A DNA stretch of 64,000 nucleotides from contig JAGFBZ010002152.1 of assembly GCA_018398805.1 (NCBI GenBank), positions 62,001 to 126,000 of the forward strand, given 5' to 3'. Positions 37,101 through 52,100 of this stretch are shown piece by piece. The translations under genes were made by a program, and so were the position numbers. How positions within the stretch are numbered: position 1 is the first letter of the stretch; every line of letters begins with the position of its first letter. Below the pieces are notes generated by a model that saw only the letters and a program-made list of their open reading frames with translations, searched no databases and was not told the origin of the DNA. Origin of the DNA: Hirundichthys speculiger (lineage: Eukaryota > Chordata > Actinopteri > Beloniformes > Exocoetidae).

Positions 37101-40100
37101 GCTAGTGCGTAAGTAGGGCAGCTGACACGCCGCGCTCAGTTAGCTCAGGGGCCAAAGATCACAGTCGGACTGAAACTGTTAAATCAGACTGGCCTTCGCA
37201 CGTTAAATGCAACATCTGGCTTTTTAGACATAAAAAAAGTTGGATTGTTTCTCATTTCAGGCGATAGAAGCTTATAATCAGCAGCTCATTTATCTTTACA
37301 GCATTGCTTCTGTTCATTGAGTTGTTTTAGCATTCGCATAAGCACAGCTCTGTTGTGGCAATTTTATAAATTGCACAAATTAAAATTATAGATCCTTAAC
37401 AAAATGCAACAGCAGAGAGCTCAAACTTTAACCAAGTTTATTTTAGCTGAGCGCAGCAGCAGGAAACAGTCATGCAGCCTGCAGGCTGGATGGTTCTGTC
37501 CGTCGTAACTGGCCACGGTTACATGATGTTTTTTAATTCGAATTAAATTATTCCGAATTAAATTATTCCGAATTAAGCTATTTTCCTTCGAGTTTACATG
37601 GAAATAGTAATTCCCAATTGAGGTTTACATGGAAAACACATTTGATCGGCTTTATCCAACTCTGCTTTAGGTCTGGGGGTTGGGAAGGGTTCTGATTGGA
37701 TGGGGGGGCGGACGTCTTTACGTCTACCGGAAGAAAACAAACTTACTCGATTAGCAACAACATGGAGGACTACATTATTAGCATCAGCCACTACAACTTT
37801 GAAAAGCTCACAATTTTTATGTTTCCTGCCATCTGTTCTTTTAATTTTTTCCAGTTTCACCAAGCTATTTATCGTAAAATCGTAATATCGTATAAATCGT
37901 CTCTGCTCTTGAACACCGTTTACTGCGTGCCGCCATCTTGAAACTTTGTTTTGAAAACAAGCCCAGCGCGGAATATAAGCGTCATCGCGACAGACGGGCA
38001 AGAGAACTAGCATGCGCAGAAAGACGGGAATTAATTTAAAGCAGAATGAGTGTTTACATGACCGCCGAATTATTCTATTCAGATTTAAAATCAGAATAAA
38101 CCAGCCACTTACTACGGAATTAAGTTTAATTCGGAATGGACATTTTCATTCGGAATTAGGTGTTTACATGGTAACTTTTAATCATTTTAAATCGGATTAA
38201 ACTTTAATTCTGAATTAAAGAGGAATTAAACTTCCCATATAAACGCACGGAATACGCTTTAAATTAATTCCCGTCTTTCTGCGCATGCTAGTTCTCTTGC
38301 CCGTCTGTCGCGATGACGCTAACATTCTGCGCTGGGCTTGTTTTCAAAAGAAAATCATCGACATGATGTTGTCGTGCTGCTGCTTCAAAAATAAAATCAA
38401 AACAAATCCAGAAAGGATGCTAATAATGTAGTCCTCCATGTTGTTGCTAATCGAGTAAGTTTGTTTTCTTCCGGTAGACGTAAATACATAAAGACGTTTA
38501 TTTAAAAATAATTTTGGATAATCATTATGACATTTATGAGAGAAGAGCATAATCTTTTGGGGAAAAACTGACTGGAAAACATGCAAATCTTTGAAAATTT
38601 CAATGAAATTTGAAATGCTAAGTGAGCTAACGCGCTAACTGGTAAACGATCAAGGAAGAAGAGAAGTAGTTAGTGAGAAGAGGACGATACCATTAGGCGG
38701 GGTTGTTTTCATTTTCATTCTTAAAATATAAACTTAAACCACAAACTATGGATTGAGTTTCGGACATTATATAAGCCTGTCATATGCGAACTAACATTTT
38801 AGAATAACAACATTTCTTACTCCAGGTTTTTGGGGTGCTGAATTTCAATTTTCAATTCCCTAAAAAAGGGCTAGCCTCGCCCATGACATGAGGACTGTGA
38901 CTCCAGGAGTCAAACCAGCAACCCTCAGGTTGGCAGATGACTGCTCCACCTCCTGATCCACAGAAACACACCTGAATGCTCCAGACCAGCTGCAGAAACA
39001 TCTGCAGACGGACTGTTGATCAGTTCATCATTCATCAATGGCTGATGACTGAAACTTGCCTTTTTAAATCCTCTGGGACTTAGTAGTCCCTCCTTTTTTA
39101 TTTTTGGTTTTTTATTTTTGGCCCGTAGACCACAGGTTTTTCCGACTCTTGCCTCTGAGTTCTGGCCAAGGCCCGCTAATAAACAACTGGACCGTTTGAC
39201 TCATGAGACGGTTGAACAGGTCAGTGAAATCCTACTTTAGGTCATAGAGTTGAAAACCAGTTAAGGAATAATGCTTCATCAGGAGTTTTATCACATCTTT
39301 AGTGTCCCTCACTCTTTAGTGTCTCCAGAACATTCCTGTAGTCAAGTTCACTTCAATGATGCTTTATCAGACTTAGTAAAGTTGTCACACTGATTTCAGA
39401 AGAGGAGGGGTTGCTTGGAGTCAAGTGACTGACTCCGCCCACTAAAACTGACCACAGATGTTTTATTAAGACCTCAGGAAATTGTGTCTTTCCTTTTTTT
39501 TTTTAAAAAAAAGGAATAATATGTCTAATAATTTTAAATGCAAAACAAAACCAAAGAGATAAAAGTGACTGCTCATTGGTGGGACGGAGGTAGAGGCTGA
39601 AAACCTTCAAGTTACTCAGAACTTCAAACAAACCACCAAGAATATGCTTCCTGTGGAGACTGAAGAAATTCTCAGTAACGTCCACAGGAGTACAACAGTG
39701 TCCCCACCAGCTCCATCACAGCGTGGTGTGACAGCTGTACGGAGCAGGGGGGGGGGGGGGGGCTGCAGCATTAAAACAGGAACCAGCTGACCTTCACCCC
39801 ACTAACCTAAATAACTGGACATGAGCCCACTCTCATACTCTCGGTGCCTACAGTGATCCCTTATTTTTCACGGTTAATGTGGACCGGCGCGACAATCAAA
39901 ATCCACCAACTGGAGCCGGAGCCCCCCGAGCCTCAATAATGTGTTAAAAATATGTTTAAAAACCCCAAAGAAGTAGCGAAACAAGACAAAGACTCAACTG
40001 TGGTCTTTCTGTTTCCTTCACAGCCTCTGGTCTCTGAACCGTAGTAAACAAACCGCTGCTATTGTGCTATTTTTGGCTCGTAATTAGCGGCTAACACGCT

Positions 40101-43100
40101 AACAACAACAAAAGGAAAAGTCCGGTTTTCTCTGCATGGAACGGGAACTTTATTGTGTCACTGCAGGAACTTGTAACATCACACAGGTTGTATTGTTGGG
40201 CTCCTGTTGGTTAACAAAGAATGTAAATCTATACACGCTGGGCTGCTGTTGATGCTCACTACACTTTTCATCTAACCCACACACACACTACATTACCCAT
40301 AAGGCCACATCATTACCCATAAGGCCACCTTTTTAAAGGGGCCAGGCTGGCTCACAACATTTCTTCACTGTGAGAGAACGCGCAGAACATCCTGAGATGT
40401 TTCCATGATTTTTTAAAGTTTTTTAAATTATATTATATATTTCTGAAAAAAAGTCACGAATAACTAAAATCGCGGAACTAAAACCGCGAAGTGGCAAGGG
40501 ATCACTGAACATCCTTTTCATTGGTATGTTTATTTATTTATGACTGTATAATTTCCAGTGCAACCTGACATATTTCTCTAATTTCTTTTCTAAGTCCTTT
40601 TCTAAATTGTATCAACGGTGTATCAGCAAAGTGACAGTTTCATCGGTTGTGACACTGTTTTCATCGTCGTCATGACATTTCCAGTCCAGTCCGTTGTCCA
40701 GGTGAACGTCCAGGTATCCAGAGATGCGCCTAATGTTCGAAGTCGGACAGTGAAAGCAGCTGACATTTTTCCAATCAGTACATGCATCACATGCACAGCC
40801 TTGAAATATTTCATTTTACTTATTTAAGCATATTTAAATAAGCCTATTTAAGCATTTAACAGGGCAGCAGATATATCAGTTTATACACTTTTCCAGTCTG
40901 AGGAAAAACCCTGGAAACATGTTGTTTCAGGTTTGTACACAGACAAAAAGGAGAAAAACAAAACAAAAAAAAAACCAAAACATTTGGGACAAAATTTGGG
41001 GTGGGTGTCACATGACCAATGGAGCGTAACGTGATTGGCTGGACGTTGGCTGAATTGAGACAGGGATCGATTGCTTCTCCCTGGTGACCCGGATGTTGAG
41101 TCTGGTTCTTTTTACACTGAATTTTTTGAGGTTGAATTTTTTTACACTGATTTTTTTTTTAGAAATTGAATTTTTTTACACTGAATTTTTTTGAGATGTT
41201 GATTTCTTTTTTTTACGCTGAATTTTTTGGGGTGTTGAATTTCTTTGCGTGTTGAATTTTGAAAAACTGAATATTTTAAGACACTGAATTTATTTTAACA
41301 GAATAAAATTCAGAGGCAAAAAAAAAATTCAGTGCTAGAAATCTGATGTTTTTTAAAATTCAAAGTCTGATTTTGATGCTGAAAATTTTCAATCTTAAAA
41401 ATTCGTATTCAAACTCAGATGGCACAGAAATACTTCCATAGCAGTTCAGCAGACAGCCTGTAGCTTTTTACTGTTGATTCGGTGAATGCATGCAGTCGAT
41501 TATCATTTAAAGACAAAAAAAATGGTAACATTGCATCTCTGCAGGCATCTGTTGCTCCACCACCTCCATCTCGTCTCCCAGGATGGAAGCAGGGTTCAGA
41601 TTATTCCTGGACCTCCTAAAATCCACAGTCACCTCCTTTGTCTCGTTCGTGATGCACAAGCGCTCATTGTTCCCAACCGCACCACAAAGCGGTCCACCGG
41701 ACCACTGCTCCCAGTCCCCGGTCCACCAGAACTGCAGCGTCATCTGAGTGCTTCTGCAGATGACAGGACTCTGACTGGTACTGGGAGGCATGCTGGGAAT
41801 AAGCATCAGTCTCAGAAGGCTTTGTGGATCACTCAGATGTTCGTCACAGTGCGCAGACGTGTACGCGGCCTTAATCAGCCCGTTATCTCCGACCGGAGTT
41901 AATCAGCCCGTTATCTCCGGCTGGAGTTAATCAGCCCGTTATCTCCGACCGGAGCTTTGTGGCATTTATGACACACGCTCACATGAAACCAGAGTAAAGC
42001 TCTGAGTTTTCAGGGATGTGACTGAAATTACAGCTTTGGACGAGTCTAAACATCAGAGTGGTGTAGGTGGACATGATGTAGGCATGAGTTATTTATTAGA
42101 TTATCTTCTGTGGCACAGGACGGAAAAATCTGAGGATCATCTGACTTTAGTTTAGGCAAACGACATATTCAAAATGTTGTCTTGTTCAGACTAAAATCAG
42201 TGGTCAGAATAATACTGATGCTGCTGTGCATTTGAACATAATCAGGGAGGTTTCTGTGCTCTTAAATATGGAGCCCCATTTGGGTCATAATTCAATGAAT
42301 AAATTAGTTTTTCATAAGAATGAGCTTTTACATAATAATGGATTTGTTTTTCATAAGAATGATTTGTGTGTCAATCACAGCAGAGAGGGCGGAGCCATTT
42401 ATGTGATTGGCTGCTCTTTCATTCAGGCATAAGCAACAGAACAGTGAATATCGATAGTGGGCGAGAGGTGCAGTTATACTCCAGGCCAGTAGGTGGCAGA
42501 ATGCACCTCAGTTTATGGTTAAAAGTTGACATCGACTAAGAAACGTCAAGGTTTCCCGTAGCTCAGTCCAAGCTAGCTACAATCGGACTAGGAGCGCACC
42601 TTGATGACGCCACGGCCCGCTGCTAACGGGACCTCACGGCCAAAACTAGTCGATGTCAGAGCGTAGAATGGAGAAGGATCAGCCAATGAGCGTGCAGGTC
42701 AACCACTGGTCCCGCCCACTGGCAAAATGTCATTATTATGAAAAACAAAGCAATTATGTAGAAACTCATTCTTAGATTTTTAAAAAAGCCATTCTGAAAT
42801 AAACTATTATGCATTAAACTAAGATTAAATAATAATAAAAATATATTTAATAATAATTACATTTTTTTCATAATAATGGAAAATATTTCATAATAATAAA
42901 GATCTATTTCATATGTAATAGGAAACATTTTAATAATAATGGATACATATTTCATAATAATAAATGCCTGTATTTCATAATAATAGACTAATTTATTCAT
43001 TGAATTATGACCCAAACGGGGCTCCATACTCGAAGCCCAACGCTACTTCTCAAATGTTGAAACACAAACATCTTTTGGGTCTACAGATCGAAGGCACCTG

Positions 43101-46100
43101 GGAGAAAAAAAAAGAAGAAAAAAAACAACAACTCTGTAACACTAATGTAACGGCTAAAGAGGTTTGAATACTTTAACCTCTGCCCAATAAAAGCTATTGT
43201 TTAGATGGCAAATAGTGTAATGTTTAATGACTCGTCCAGTGTTTACATGCACAAAAAAGGTCTGCAGACTTGAAATGATTCAGCTCCACGGTTCACGAAA
43301 CGACCTCAAACACCTGTTTGTAGTCCTGTGTCTTTTTCCTACATTTGATGACATCACCATGACACACAGCTGCATCGTGACTGCTGATTGGCCGGTTCCC
43401 CGCAGCTCAAACAACACTGGGTCGTTTTAAACTGGGCACAAATCAGCTGCTGTCAGTTGCAGACAAGACAGTTAAAAGTGACAAGAGATTGTTGTTTGTT
43501 TGTTTGTTTGTTTTTTAACTTTCATTTATGTAACATTTTAAATAAACAACCTTTTTGGAGTAAAATAGATATATAAAGAAAAAAAATGTGTGCGAACAAG
43601 TTAGCATTTGTGTATATTCATCTAAAGTTGTGGATTAAAAAAGAAAGTAAATTTAGAAAAAAAAATATATAAATTCTCATATGAGTAAAACCATGTCTAA
43701 AATGTTTAATTTTTATTTTCCCTGTGATGTATTTTGGACATTGATTTATCTTTTGTGTCTTCATATTCATAATGAGGAAACTGCAACTGTGAAATTGTAC
43801 TTCCCAGTCTATGTCATTCTTCGCTTTGCAGTTTTACCACCATTTCTGGAGTCATCATCAATGCTTCTGTACTTGGTATAAAAACCAAACAAACACTCAA
43901 TTCAGAATATTTTAAGGTCGTAACTAGATTAGATTAGATTAGATTCAACTTTATTGTCATTGCACATGTCAAAGTACAGGGCAACGAAATGCAGTTAGCA
44001 TCTAACCAGAGGTGCTTTTGCAGTGAAATAAATTCAATAGGGATGCACGATAACTGTTTTTTAAAACCGATACCAATAACTGATAACACACACATATACC
44101 TAAGATCATTACATCAATACTATGAACAAAATCGAAAATAGTTTTGACTTTTTACATGAACAGGTATTTATTTTTTCCAATGAAAAACTATTGGCAAGCC
44201 TCTCAAACATTTTCTTAAAGCTATCAAACAAACCTATTTGATATCTCACATTAACTTAAATAAGGTTCATTACTGACTGATATAAAAAATAAAGGCTCCT
44301 TGAACTGATGGAAATACATGCATCAGAATTACTAACTGAAAAAGGTTAAAAATTTAAAGGATTTGGGTTGCGGTTCCATTTAAATAATACCTTTATTTAA
44401 AGTAAATGAGGTTCAGTGGTTTTTATTTTTCATCTCATGGAAGCTTTAGATGAGAGGAATGAGGGAGCAGAGGGAGGGGAGGGGAGGCTGCTGCTGGTTT
44501 GCGCATGTTAGCATTAGCTTCCGTTAGCGCAATTTCAAAATTCCATGGAAGCGTTATGTTGTAGGTGGCCGATCGGGTTTTACGTATTAAAGCTTGTGCT
44601 TCCCTCCTCGTAGAATTCACTCGGAGGATTCGTCACAAATAACCACCAAACTATCTTCTTCTGAAACTTTAACGAAGTTCCGCGACGCCATGTTTGTTGT
44701 GATCAGCGCTGTGCTGCCTGCTGCATTCAAGGTGTAACGTAAATTCCGACGTTTCCTCGTTTGCTAGTTGTTATTTCGCCTTTTCTATTTTTTCTTTTTT
44801 TATGTGTAACATGTGGGAAAATACTGCAAATATCAATTAAAGTCAGCAACTACTAAAATTATGACCGAGTTAACGAGTTGTTTTCTGGCATGAGGGGGTA
44901 TTCTTGATTTTCCTTATTGAGTAATCGTTTTTCTGATTATGCCGACGTCACTTGAACATAACATTCACTGCCGGTCATTTAAGGCTCAGAGGGAGCGAGA
45001 CACTGCTGTGTTGACAAAAATATATATGTTAAAATTCAATGTACAGTATACACAGATATATATATATATATGTCTGTACATATTTGACTATTTGACTCGT
45101 GTTCTCACAGATAAAAATACAAAATAAAGATTAAGCATTTTCACTATGAGTTTAATGAGGCGAGAATGATTCTGTTTTTTAATTTACATTTTTTTTAATT
45201 TATGCACAACTTTTGATGCACATGCACAGATGCTAACTTGTGCACGTCTTACTCTGTCTGACTCCATTCACCCCCCCCCCCCCACCCCCCCCCCCCCCCC
45301 CCCTCATTTTTTTTGAATATGAACCAGTTATTGATCATAGTTTGTTTCCAGTACACTCACGTCCGTCTCATCTCTCTGTGCAAAGGTACGGCCGGCGTGT
45401 CATCCTGCTGCTGTCCATCGCTCTCCAGACCGTCTTTGGAGTGGCTGCAGCTTTTGCGCCCAACTTCCCAGTCTACGTCATTCTCCGCTTTGCAGTCGGC
45501 ACCACCATTTCTGGAGTCATCATCAATGCTTTTGTACTTGGTACAAACCAGACAAACACTCAAACACAACACATGATGATGCACAACATGAGATCAGTGC
45601 AGGGTCAGATGTTAAAGCTTCCCTGGTGAAGAACACTCTTATATTTGTTTTGATTATATTTGATTATATTGATCTGGTCAATGCAGATTAAAACAGAACA
45701 CATGCAAGCATCTTAACAAACAGGCTGTAGCTCAGCTGGTAGAGCGGGTGTTTCAGTCGCTGTAAGGTTGGCGGTTTGATCCCGGCTCCACGTGTCAAAG
45801 TGTCCTTGGGCAAGACACCGAACCCTAACTTGTCTGGCAGCAACGTGCATGGCAGTAACGTGCATGGCAGCAACGTGCATGGCAGCAACGTGCATGGCAG
45901 CAACGTGCATGGCAGCACCGTGCATGGCAGCAACGTGCATGGCAGCACCGTGCATGGCAGCACCGTGCATGGCGGGTGAATCAGAGGCCATTGTAAAGCG
46001 CTTTGGGGGCGCCATGATGGCGTCTGGAAAGTGTATATAAGTTCAGTCCATTCACAAACAGTTTAACTTTATCCTTTAAGCACTTACATTCTTACGCAGA

Positions 46101-49100
46101 TTGTCTCACCTCACATGTGTATGAAAAATATAAAGTTACAGCCTCATGCGGAAAGAAAAAAAACATACATGAAAACATAAAGAATGTAAGCCTTAAATAG
46201 CTTAATAGATTTGTATTTAGATTAATACTCGGTATACCAGGTATAACACAAATATATTTGGAAACATAGATTTTGAAAGCTTTATTTCAATTATTTTTCC
46301 TGTGAAAAGGTGGAGGGTTCCTTCTGAAGGTGCAGGTTTCTGGGACTTTGACTCTGTTGAGCCTCGTGGATCACTGACTGTTTCAGGACCCTGATAAGGC
46401 ATTTCCAACAACCACAAACACACTGCCTGGTTCAAAAGAAGAAAAAATAAAAAAAACAATCACCACTGAGATTTAACTAAGACAATAGGTAGACAGATAG
46501 ATAAGAGCCTCCTCAACGGAGACATGGTCTTCACACATGGACTGGCCACCACAGAGTCAAGGTCTTGTCCTCACTGAGGAAGTTTAAAATGTTCTGGACA
46601 ATGTTGGATTTCCAGTCAGGGCTTGATATAAAAATGAATGCAACTGTGGGTGGAAATAATTGGTGTGACATTAGATGAGTTTATCAAAATGATGTGAAAT
46701 CAAAGCTACAGGTGGTCCCACAGAATATTCTTTCTATTGAACAGGCAGTGGATTTTGACATTACTGAGTTATGCAGTTTCCTGTAACTCCAGGACTGAAT
46801 CTCTACAGCAGCCGTTCTCAAACTTCAGAATACCAATTTATTTAAAATGTGAAAAATCTCCGCAGCCCACCGAAACCTTTAATCACAACTGTGATCAACA
46901 TACAGGACCAGGAACCATGTTCTGATATTAATGTAAGGGGACAACAAATAAGGTGACACTTGTCATATTAAGTTAAGATGACGGTAGTATACACTTAAAG
47001 GTGGAGTAGGTGTTGTTTGAAAAACAGTTCCAACAATCCAACTCAAGTGAGATTTTGAAAATATACACTCCCTCCCTCCTCCCAAAGGCTCCGCCTCCTC
47101 CTCTTCAGCTCACCCCTCGAAAACCACGCCTTCACATGATTCACGACTGCATGAACCATAGGGAGGGAGGGAGGGAGGGGTGATATTTGATGGACATATT
47201 AGGCAGCCAATCAAAATAGTGATGATCACTTTTTTGATTGGTCAGAGTTTTTCTCTGATTATACCTTCTAGACTGGACCAAAATGTTTAGTTTTTTTTGC
47301 AAACATTTTATTTCAGTGGGTGCAATGGAAATGTGAAAAGGTTTTCAGGCAATATTGTAAAAAGTGTTGCAAAAAAACAACACCCACCCCACCTTTAACT
47401 TGTTTGTTGTGTTACTTCTTAATGTTTTTAAATCATGTCGTTAATATTTTACAGTAATTAAAAACATATTTAAAAAAGATCGAGGATTTAAAAGCGTCAA
47501 GTTTAATTATATTTAACAACATGTCATATTCACTTCTTCTTAGGTTCTTTTAGTCTTTATTTTCAGCCTCAGTGTTCAGAGGGAGTTTATCTACACTATA
47601 ACCAATCATGCACCTGTAATTTATAACCAGTCTTGCTCACATTAAGGGGCTCATTTTATTCTCGCATTATTCTGTACAGGATGCATTGTAAAGAGTAGTC
47701 ATTTTTATTGTTTTTTAAGCTATTGTAAATTTATCCAATTGTTTTTGCGATTTTATTTTGTTGTATTTTATGTTCTTTGCCTTCTTGTCTTACTGTTTAT
47801 CTGTGTTAAGGACTACAGATGGAAATTAGCTTGGTGCTAAATCTGGTGCAGCCATCTTTTTAATGCCACTGCACACGGTCCTTTAAATAAATAAATAAAT
47901 GAAATAAAATAAATAAATAATAAAGTGAGATATATGAGTTGTCAAACATTGCTAAAAGCACATGCTGGCGCTCAAGAACATTTGTTGCGTGGAATCAACA
48001 AACGAGGTATAACGCGTATAACAGAAGCTTCATTTGGTGACCACTGACGTAAATACCGTCAATCTTCAAACCAAAAATTTCAGCCAGTAAGTCGCCAATG
48101 AATAAATAAGCTACTTTGGTGAAACTTTGGTGAAGTTTGCATTAGTAGTGTGAACGGTAGTGAGTCATCTCATTAACATTTATTCATCACACATGTAAAT
48201 TCTAAACTTAAATGCTCTTTTTGTAAACTCTTGCCACTCTTCCCTAAACCTCAAAGCTCCAAGCCAGAACCCAGAACCCAGAACCCAGAACCCATGGTGC
48301 CTCCTCTCCTCTCCTCCTCTCCTCTCCTCTCCTCTCCTCTTCCCCCCCCCCCCCCCCACTGTTTTTTTCTCCATAAGGTACTGAGTGGACGTGCACCAAG
48401 AGGCGCATGCTGGCTGGCATCATCACAGATTTCGCCTTCGGTCTGGGTTACATGCTCCTCGCCGGGGTGGCGTATCTGATCCGGGACTGGAGAAAGTTGC
48501 AGCTCGCCATATCGGCCCCGGGCTTCCTGCTGATCTTCTACATACGGTGGGAATCCGACTGGCATCAGAACATTAGATCCAGTGTGTGTGTTCATGATTT
48601 ACATGAATGACCTCTTTGTGATGCCCGTCTCCTCTTCTACCCTTATATCTTGGCTCCACCCCCCCCCCTCCCCTCCTCTTTTTCCGTCCCTGTTTGTTGT
48701 GTGCTTTATGTCCTGTCAGGGTGCTCCCCCAGTCTGCCAGATGGTTGTTGGCCAACGACAGGAGGGAGGAGGCCATCGCTCTCCTCCGCAAAGCAGCCCT
48801 CGTTAACGGCCGAGTCTTACCTCCCGCTGTCCAGGTGTGACGTCCTTTTCTTGTGAAACGCTAACCAAAGAGCTGCTCCATATTCTTAGTTTTTCCAGCA
48901 AATGGCTCAAAGTTTCAAACCCTTGAAGCCAGTTTAACGTGTCTTAATGCACGTGTGTTCCTGAAAGAGTAGCTGCTGTTTTTGTTCCCAGCAGCTTTAT
49001 TTACTCGGCAGGTTTTAACGGCCTCATGACCTCATGCTTTATGTACTAAAAGAACACATCAACCAGCACAAAAACAGATCTACAGCTATTTTCAGGCAGA

Positions 49101-52100
49101 GCAATAATGGGTGCGTTTACATGGGAAGTTTAATTCCTCTTTAATTCAGAATTAAAGTTAAAGCCGAATAAAAGTTACCATGCAAACACTTAATTCCATA
49201 TGAAAATGTCAATTCCAAATTAACTTAATTCCGAAGTAAGTGGCTGGTTTATTTCCATTTTAATTCTGCATTAAGTAATTCCGCGGTCATGTATACACTG
49301 GCTGCGGTTACATGATGTTTTTTAATTCAGAATTAATAATTAGGAATAAAATAATTCCAAATTAAACTATTTTCCTTCGAGTTTACATGGAAATAGTAAT
49401 TCCGAATTGAGGTTTACATGGAAAACACGTTTGTTCGGCTTTATCCAACTCCGCTTTAGGTCTGGGGGTTGGGAAGGGTTCTGATTGGATGGGGGGGGCG
49501 GACGTCTTTACGTCTACCGGAAGAAAACAAACTTAGCAACAACTCGGTTAGCAACAACATTCCACTTATTTTTGACCTGGGTGGCGTCTCTATCTGTGAA
49601 ACCTCCTTCATTTAACCTGGACGCTACAACTTTGAAAAGCTCACAATTTTTATGTTTCCTGCCATCTGTTCTTTTAATTATTTCCAGTTCCTCCAAGATA
49701 TTTATTAAATAAATCGTCTCTGCTCTTAAACACCGTTTACTGCGTGCCGCCATCTTGAAACTTTGTTTTGAAAACAAGCCCAGCGCGGAATATTAGCGTC
49801 ATGGCGACAGACGGGCAAGAGAACTAGCATGCGCAGAAAGACGGGAATTAATTTAAACAGGAATGAGTGTATACATGACCGCGGAATTATTTAATTTGGA
49901 ATTAAAATGGGAATAAACCAGCCACTTACTTCGGAATTAAGTTTAATTCGAAATTGACATTTTCATATGGAATTAAGTGTTTACATGGTAACTTTTATTC
50001 AGCTTTAACTTTAATTCTGAATTAAAGAGGAATTAAACTTCCCACGTAAATGCACTGACTTTTGATTCCTCTTTAAATTAATTCCCGTCTTTCTGCGCAT
50101 GCTCGTTCTCTTCCCCGTCTGTCGCCATGACGCTTATATTCCGGCAGCACGCAGTAAACGGCGTTCAAGAGCAGAGACGATTTATTTAATAAATAGCTTG
50201 GAGGAACTGGAAATAATTAAAAGAACAGATGGCAGGAAACATAAAAATTGTGAGCTTTTCAAAGTTGTAGCGGCCAGGTTAAATGAAGGAGGTTTCACAG
50301 ATAGAGACGCCACCCAGGTCAAAATAAGTGAAATGTTGTTGCTAACCAGTTAGCTAAGTTTGTTTTCTTCCAGGTAGATGTAAAAGACGTCCCCCCCCCC
50401 CCCCCCCCCATCCAATCAGAACCCTTCCCAACCCCCAGACCTAAAGCGGAGTTGGATAAAGCCGAACTAACGTGTTTTCCATGTAAACCTTAATTCGGAA
50501 TTACTATTTCCATGTAAACTCGAAGGAAAATAGTTTAATTCTGAATTATTTAATTCCTAATTTTAATTCCGAATTAAAAAACATCATGTAACCGCAGCCA
50601 ATGTTGTAATCTGTTTAATACCGTTGTGGGTTAGAAATTAAAAAAAAAAGATTGTTCCTCCATTTTTACAGGCTTGAAATAAGCTGGATAAAGTTACATA
50701 ATTATAAGCATATTTTTCATTCTTGGATTCCAAACCTTTGTGGTCATGTGACTGGCTGAAGCCTGGAAGTCGTGGTCGCCACCAAATGCTGAGTTTTACC
50801 TGACCTTTCCTGCAGCTGCCTTTTATTACTATTTATTTTAGGGTTTTGAGTAAGTAAAAAAAATCATGCTCACCTGGGTTGAGGTCAGATAATTGACCTT
50901 AACTCGGTGGTTTCAGTTCCTGAGTGTTGTTCAGATCAGTTGTTTCAGCCACTTCCTTGAGAGTGTTGGTGTTTAGACACCTGTCACCTGTCTCATTACT
51001 ATCAAGTCTGTGGAAATAAATCAATTACACCTTTGGCATTATTTTGTTTTTGCTCAAACCTTCCAAATGTGTCTGTGGAAGTGACTGTTAATGAGGATCT
51101 TTCTTTGGCTCTGATAAAGATTTGACCAAATCATTTGTGGTTCCTGGATCTCCGGACAACACGGAGAGAAATGTTTCACCTGCCTGTGCGTCCATTTGCA
51201 CGTTAGGTTGAGAAGTGGGAGATTTTAGGTGGAGCGAAGCGAAGTCACTCAGCGGTGGATCTTGTTCGGACGCCGCAGATGAGAAAGAGAACCATCATCC
51301 GTTCTACATCTGGCAAGTTTTGTATTTTTTGTGAGAGATGCAACGTATGTAAAAGGTCGACTCGTTTCACCGTCCAAACTCTCCTGCGTTTGCAACCCCA
51401 GGTTTGTGAACGTGCTGGTGTATTATGGGCTGTCGCTGGGCGTGTCCAGGTTAGGGACGGACCTCTACTTGACCCAGTTTGTGTTTGGGTTGGTTGAGAT
51501 CCCGGCTCGCTCTCTGGTCCTGCTCGTTCTACCTTTCAGCCGCAGACTCTCCCAGAGTGGCTTCCTGGCGGTTGGAGGCGTGGCCTGCCTGCTGATGCTC
51601 GCCATCCCTGCAGGTACGAAGAGCACCTTTCAAACACCTTCCATCCTTAAATAGCTGCTGCTCATTTTCTTCCACCTGTCTGCAGATCATCCCAATGTCC
51701 TGACCGGCCTCGCTATGGTGGGGAAGTTTGGGATAACAGCTTCTTTTGCTGTCATCTACGTTTACACTGCTGAGATATTCCCCACCGTGGTGCGGTAAGA
51801 CTTCTGGGTTTTTTTGCTTAATTTCTTCAAATACACAATTCTGCTTCTTATGCTCGTTTTGCGCGTCCAGGCAAACAGGAATAGGTGTGTCCAGCATGTT
51901 TGCGAGGATGGGTGGTGTGTTAGCGCCCATTATCAACATGTTCCACAGCCGCAGCCCTGCTACGCCGCTCATCATCTTCGGCACGGCGCCGCTGCTGGGC
52001 GCCGTCCTCGCCCTGGCTCTGCCCGAAACCGCCAACAGACCTCTGCCCGATACGCTGGACGATGCAGAGAACTGGGACGTTCGGTACGTCGGTTTTCTAC

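Noticed and set aside
45723..45800. Possible functional tRNA gene
   Set aside because: It has A- and B-box-like sequence but continues into a SINE body and tail, and the tRNA fold is degraded.
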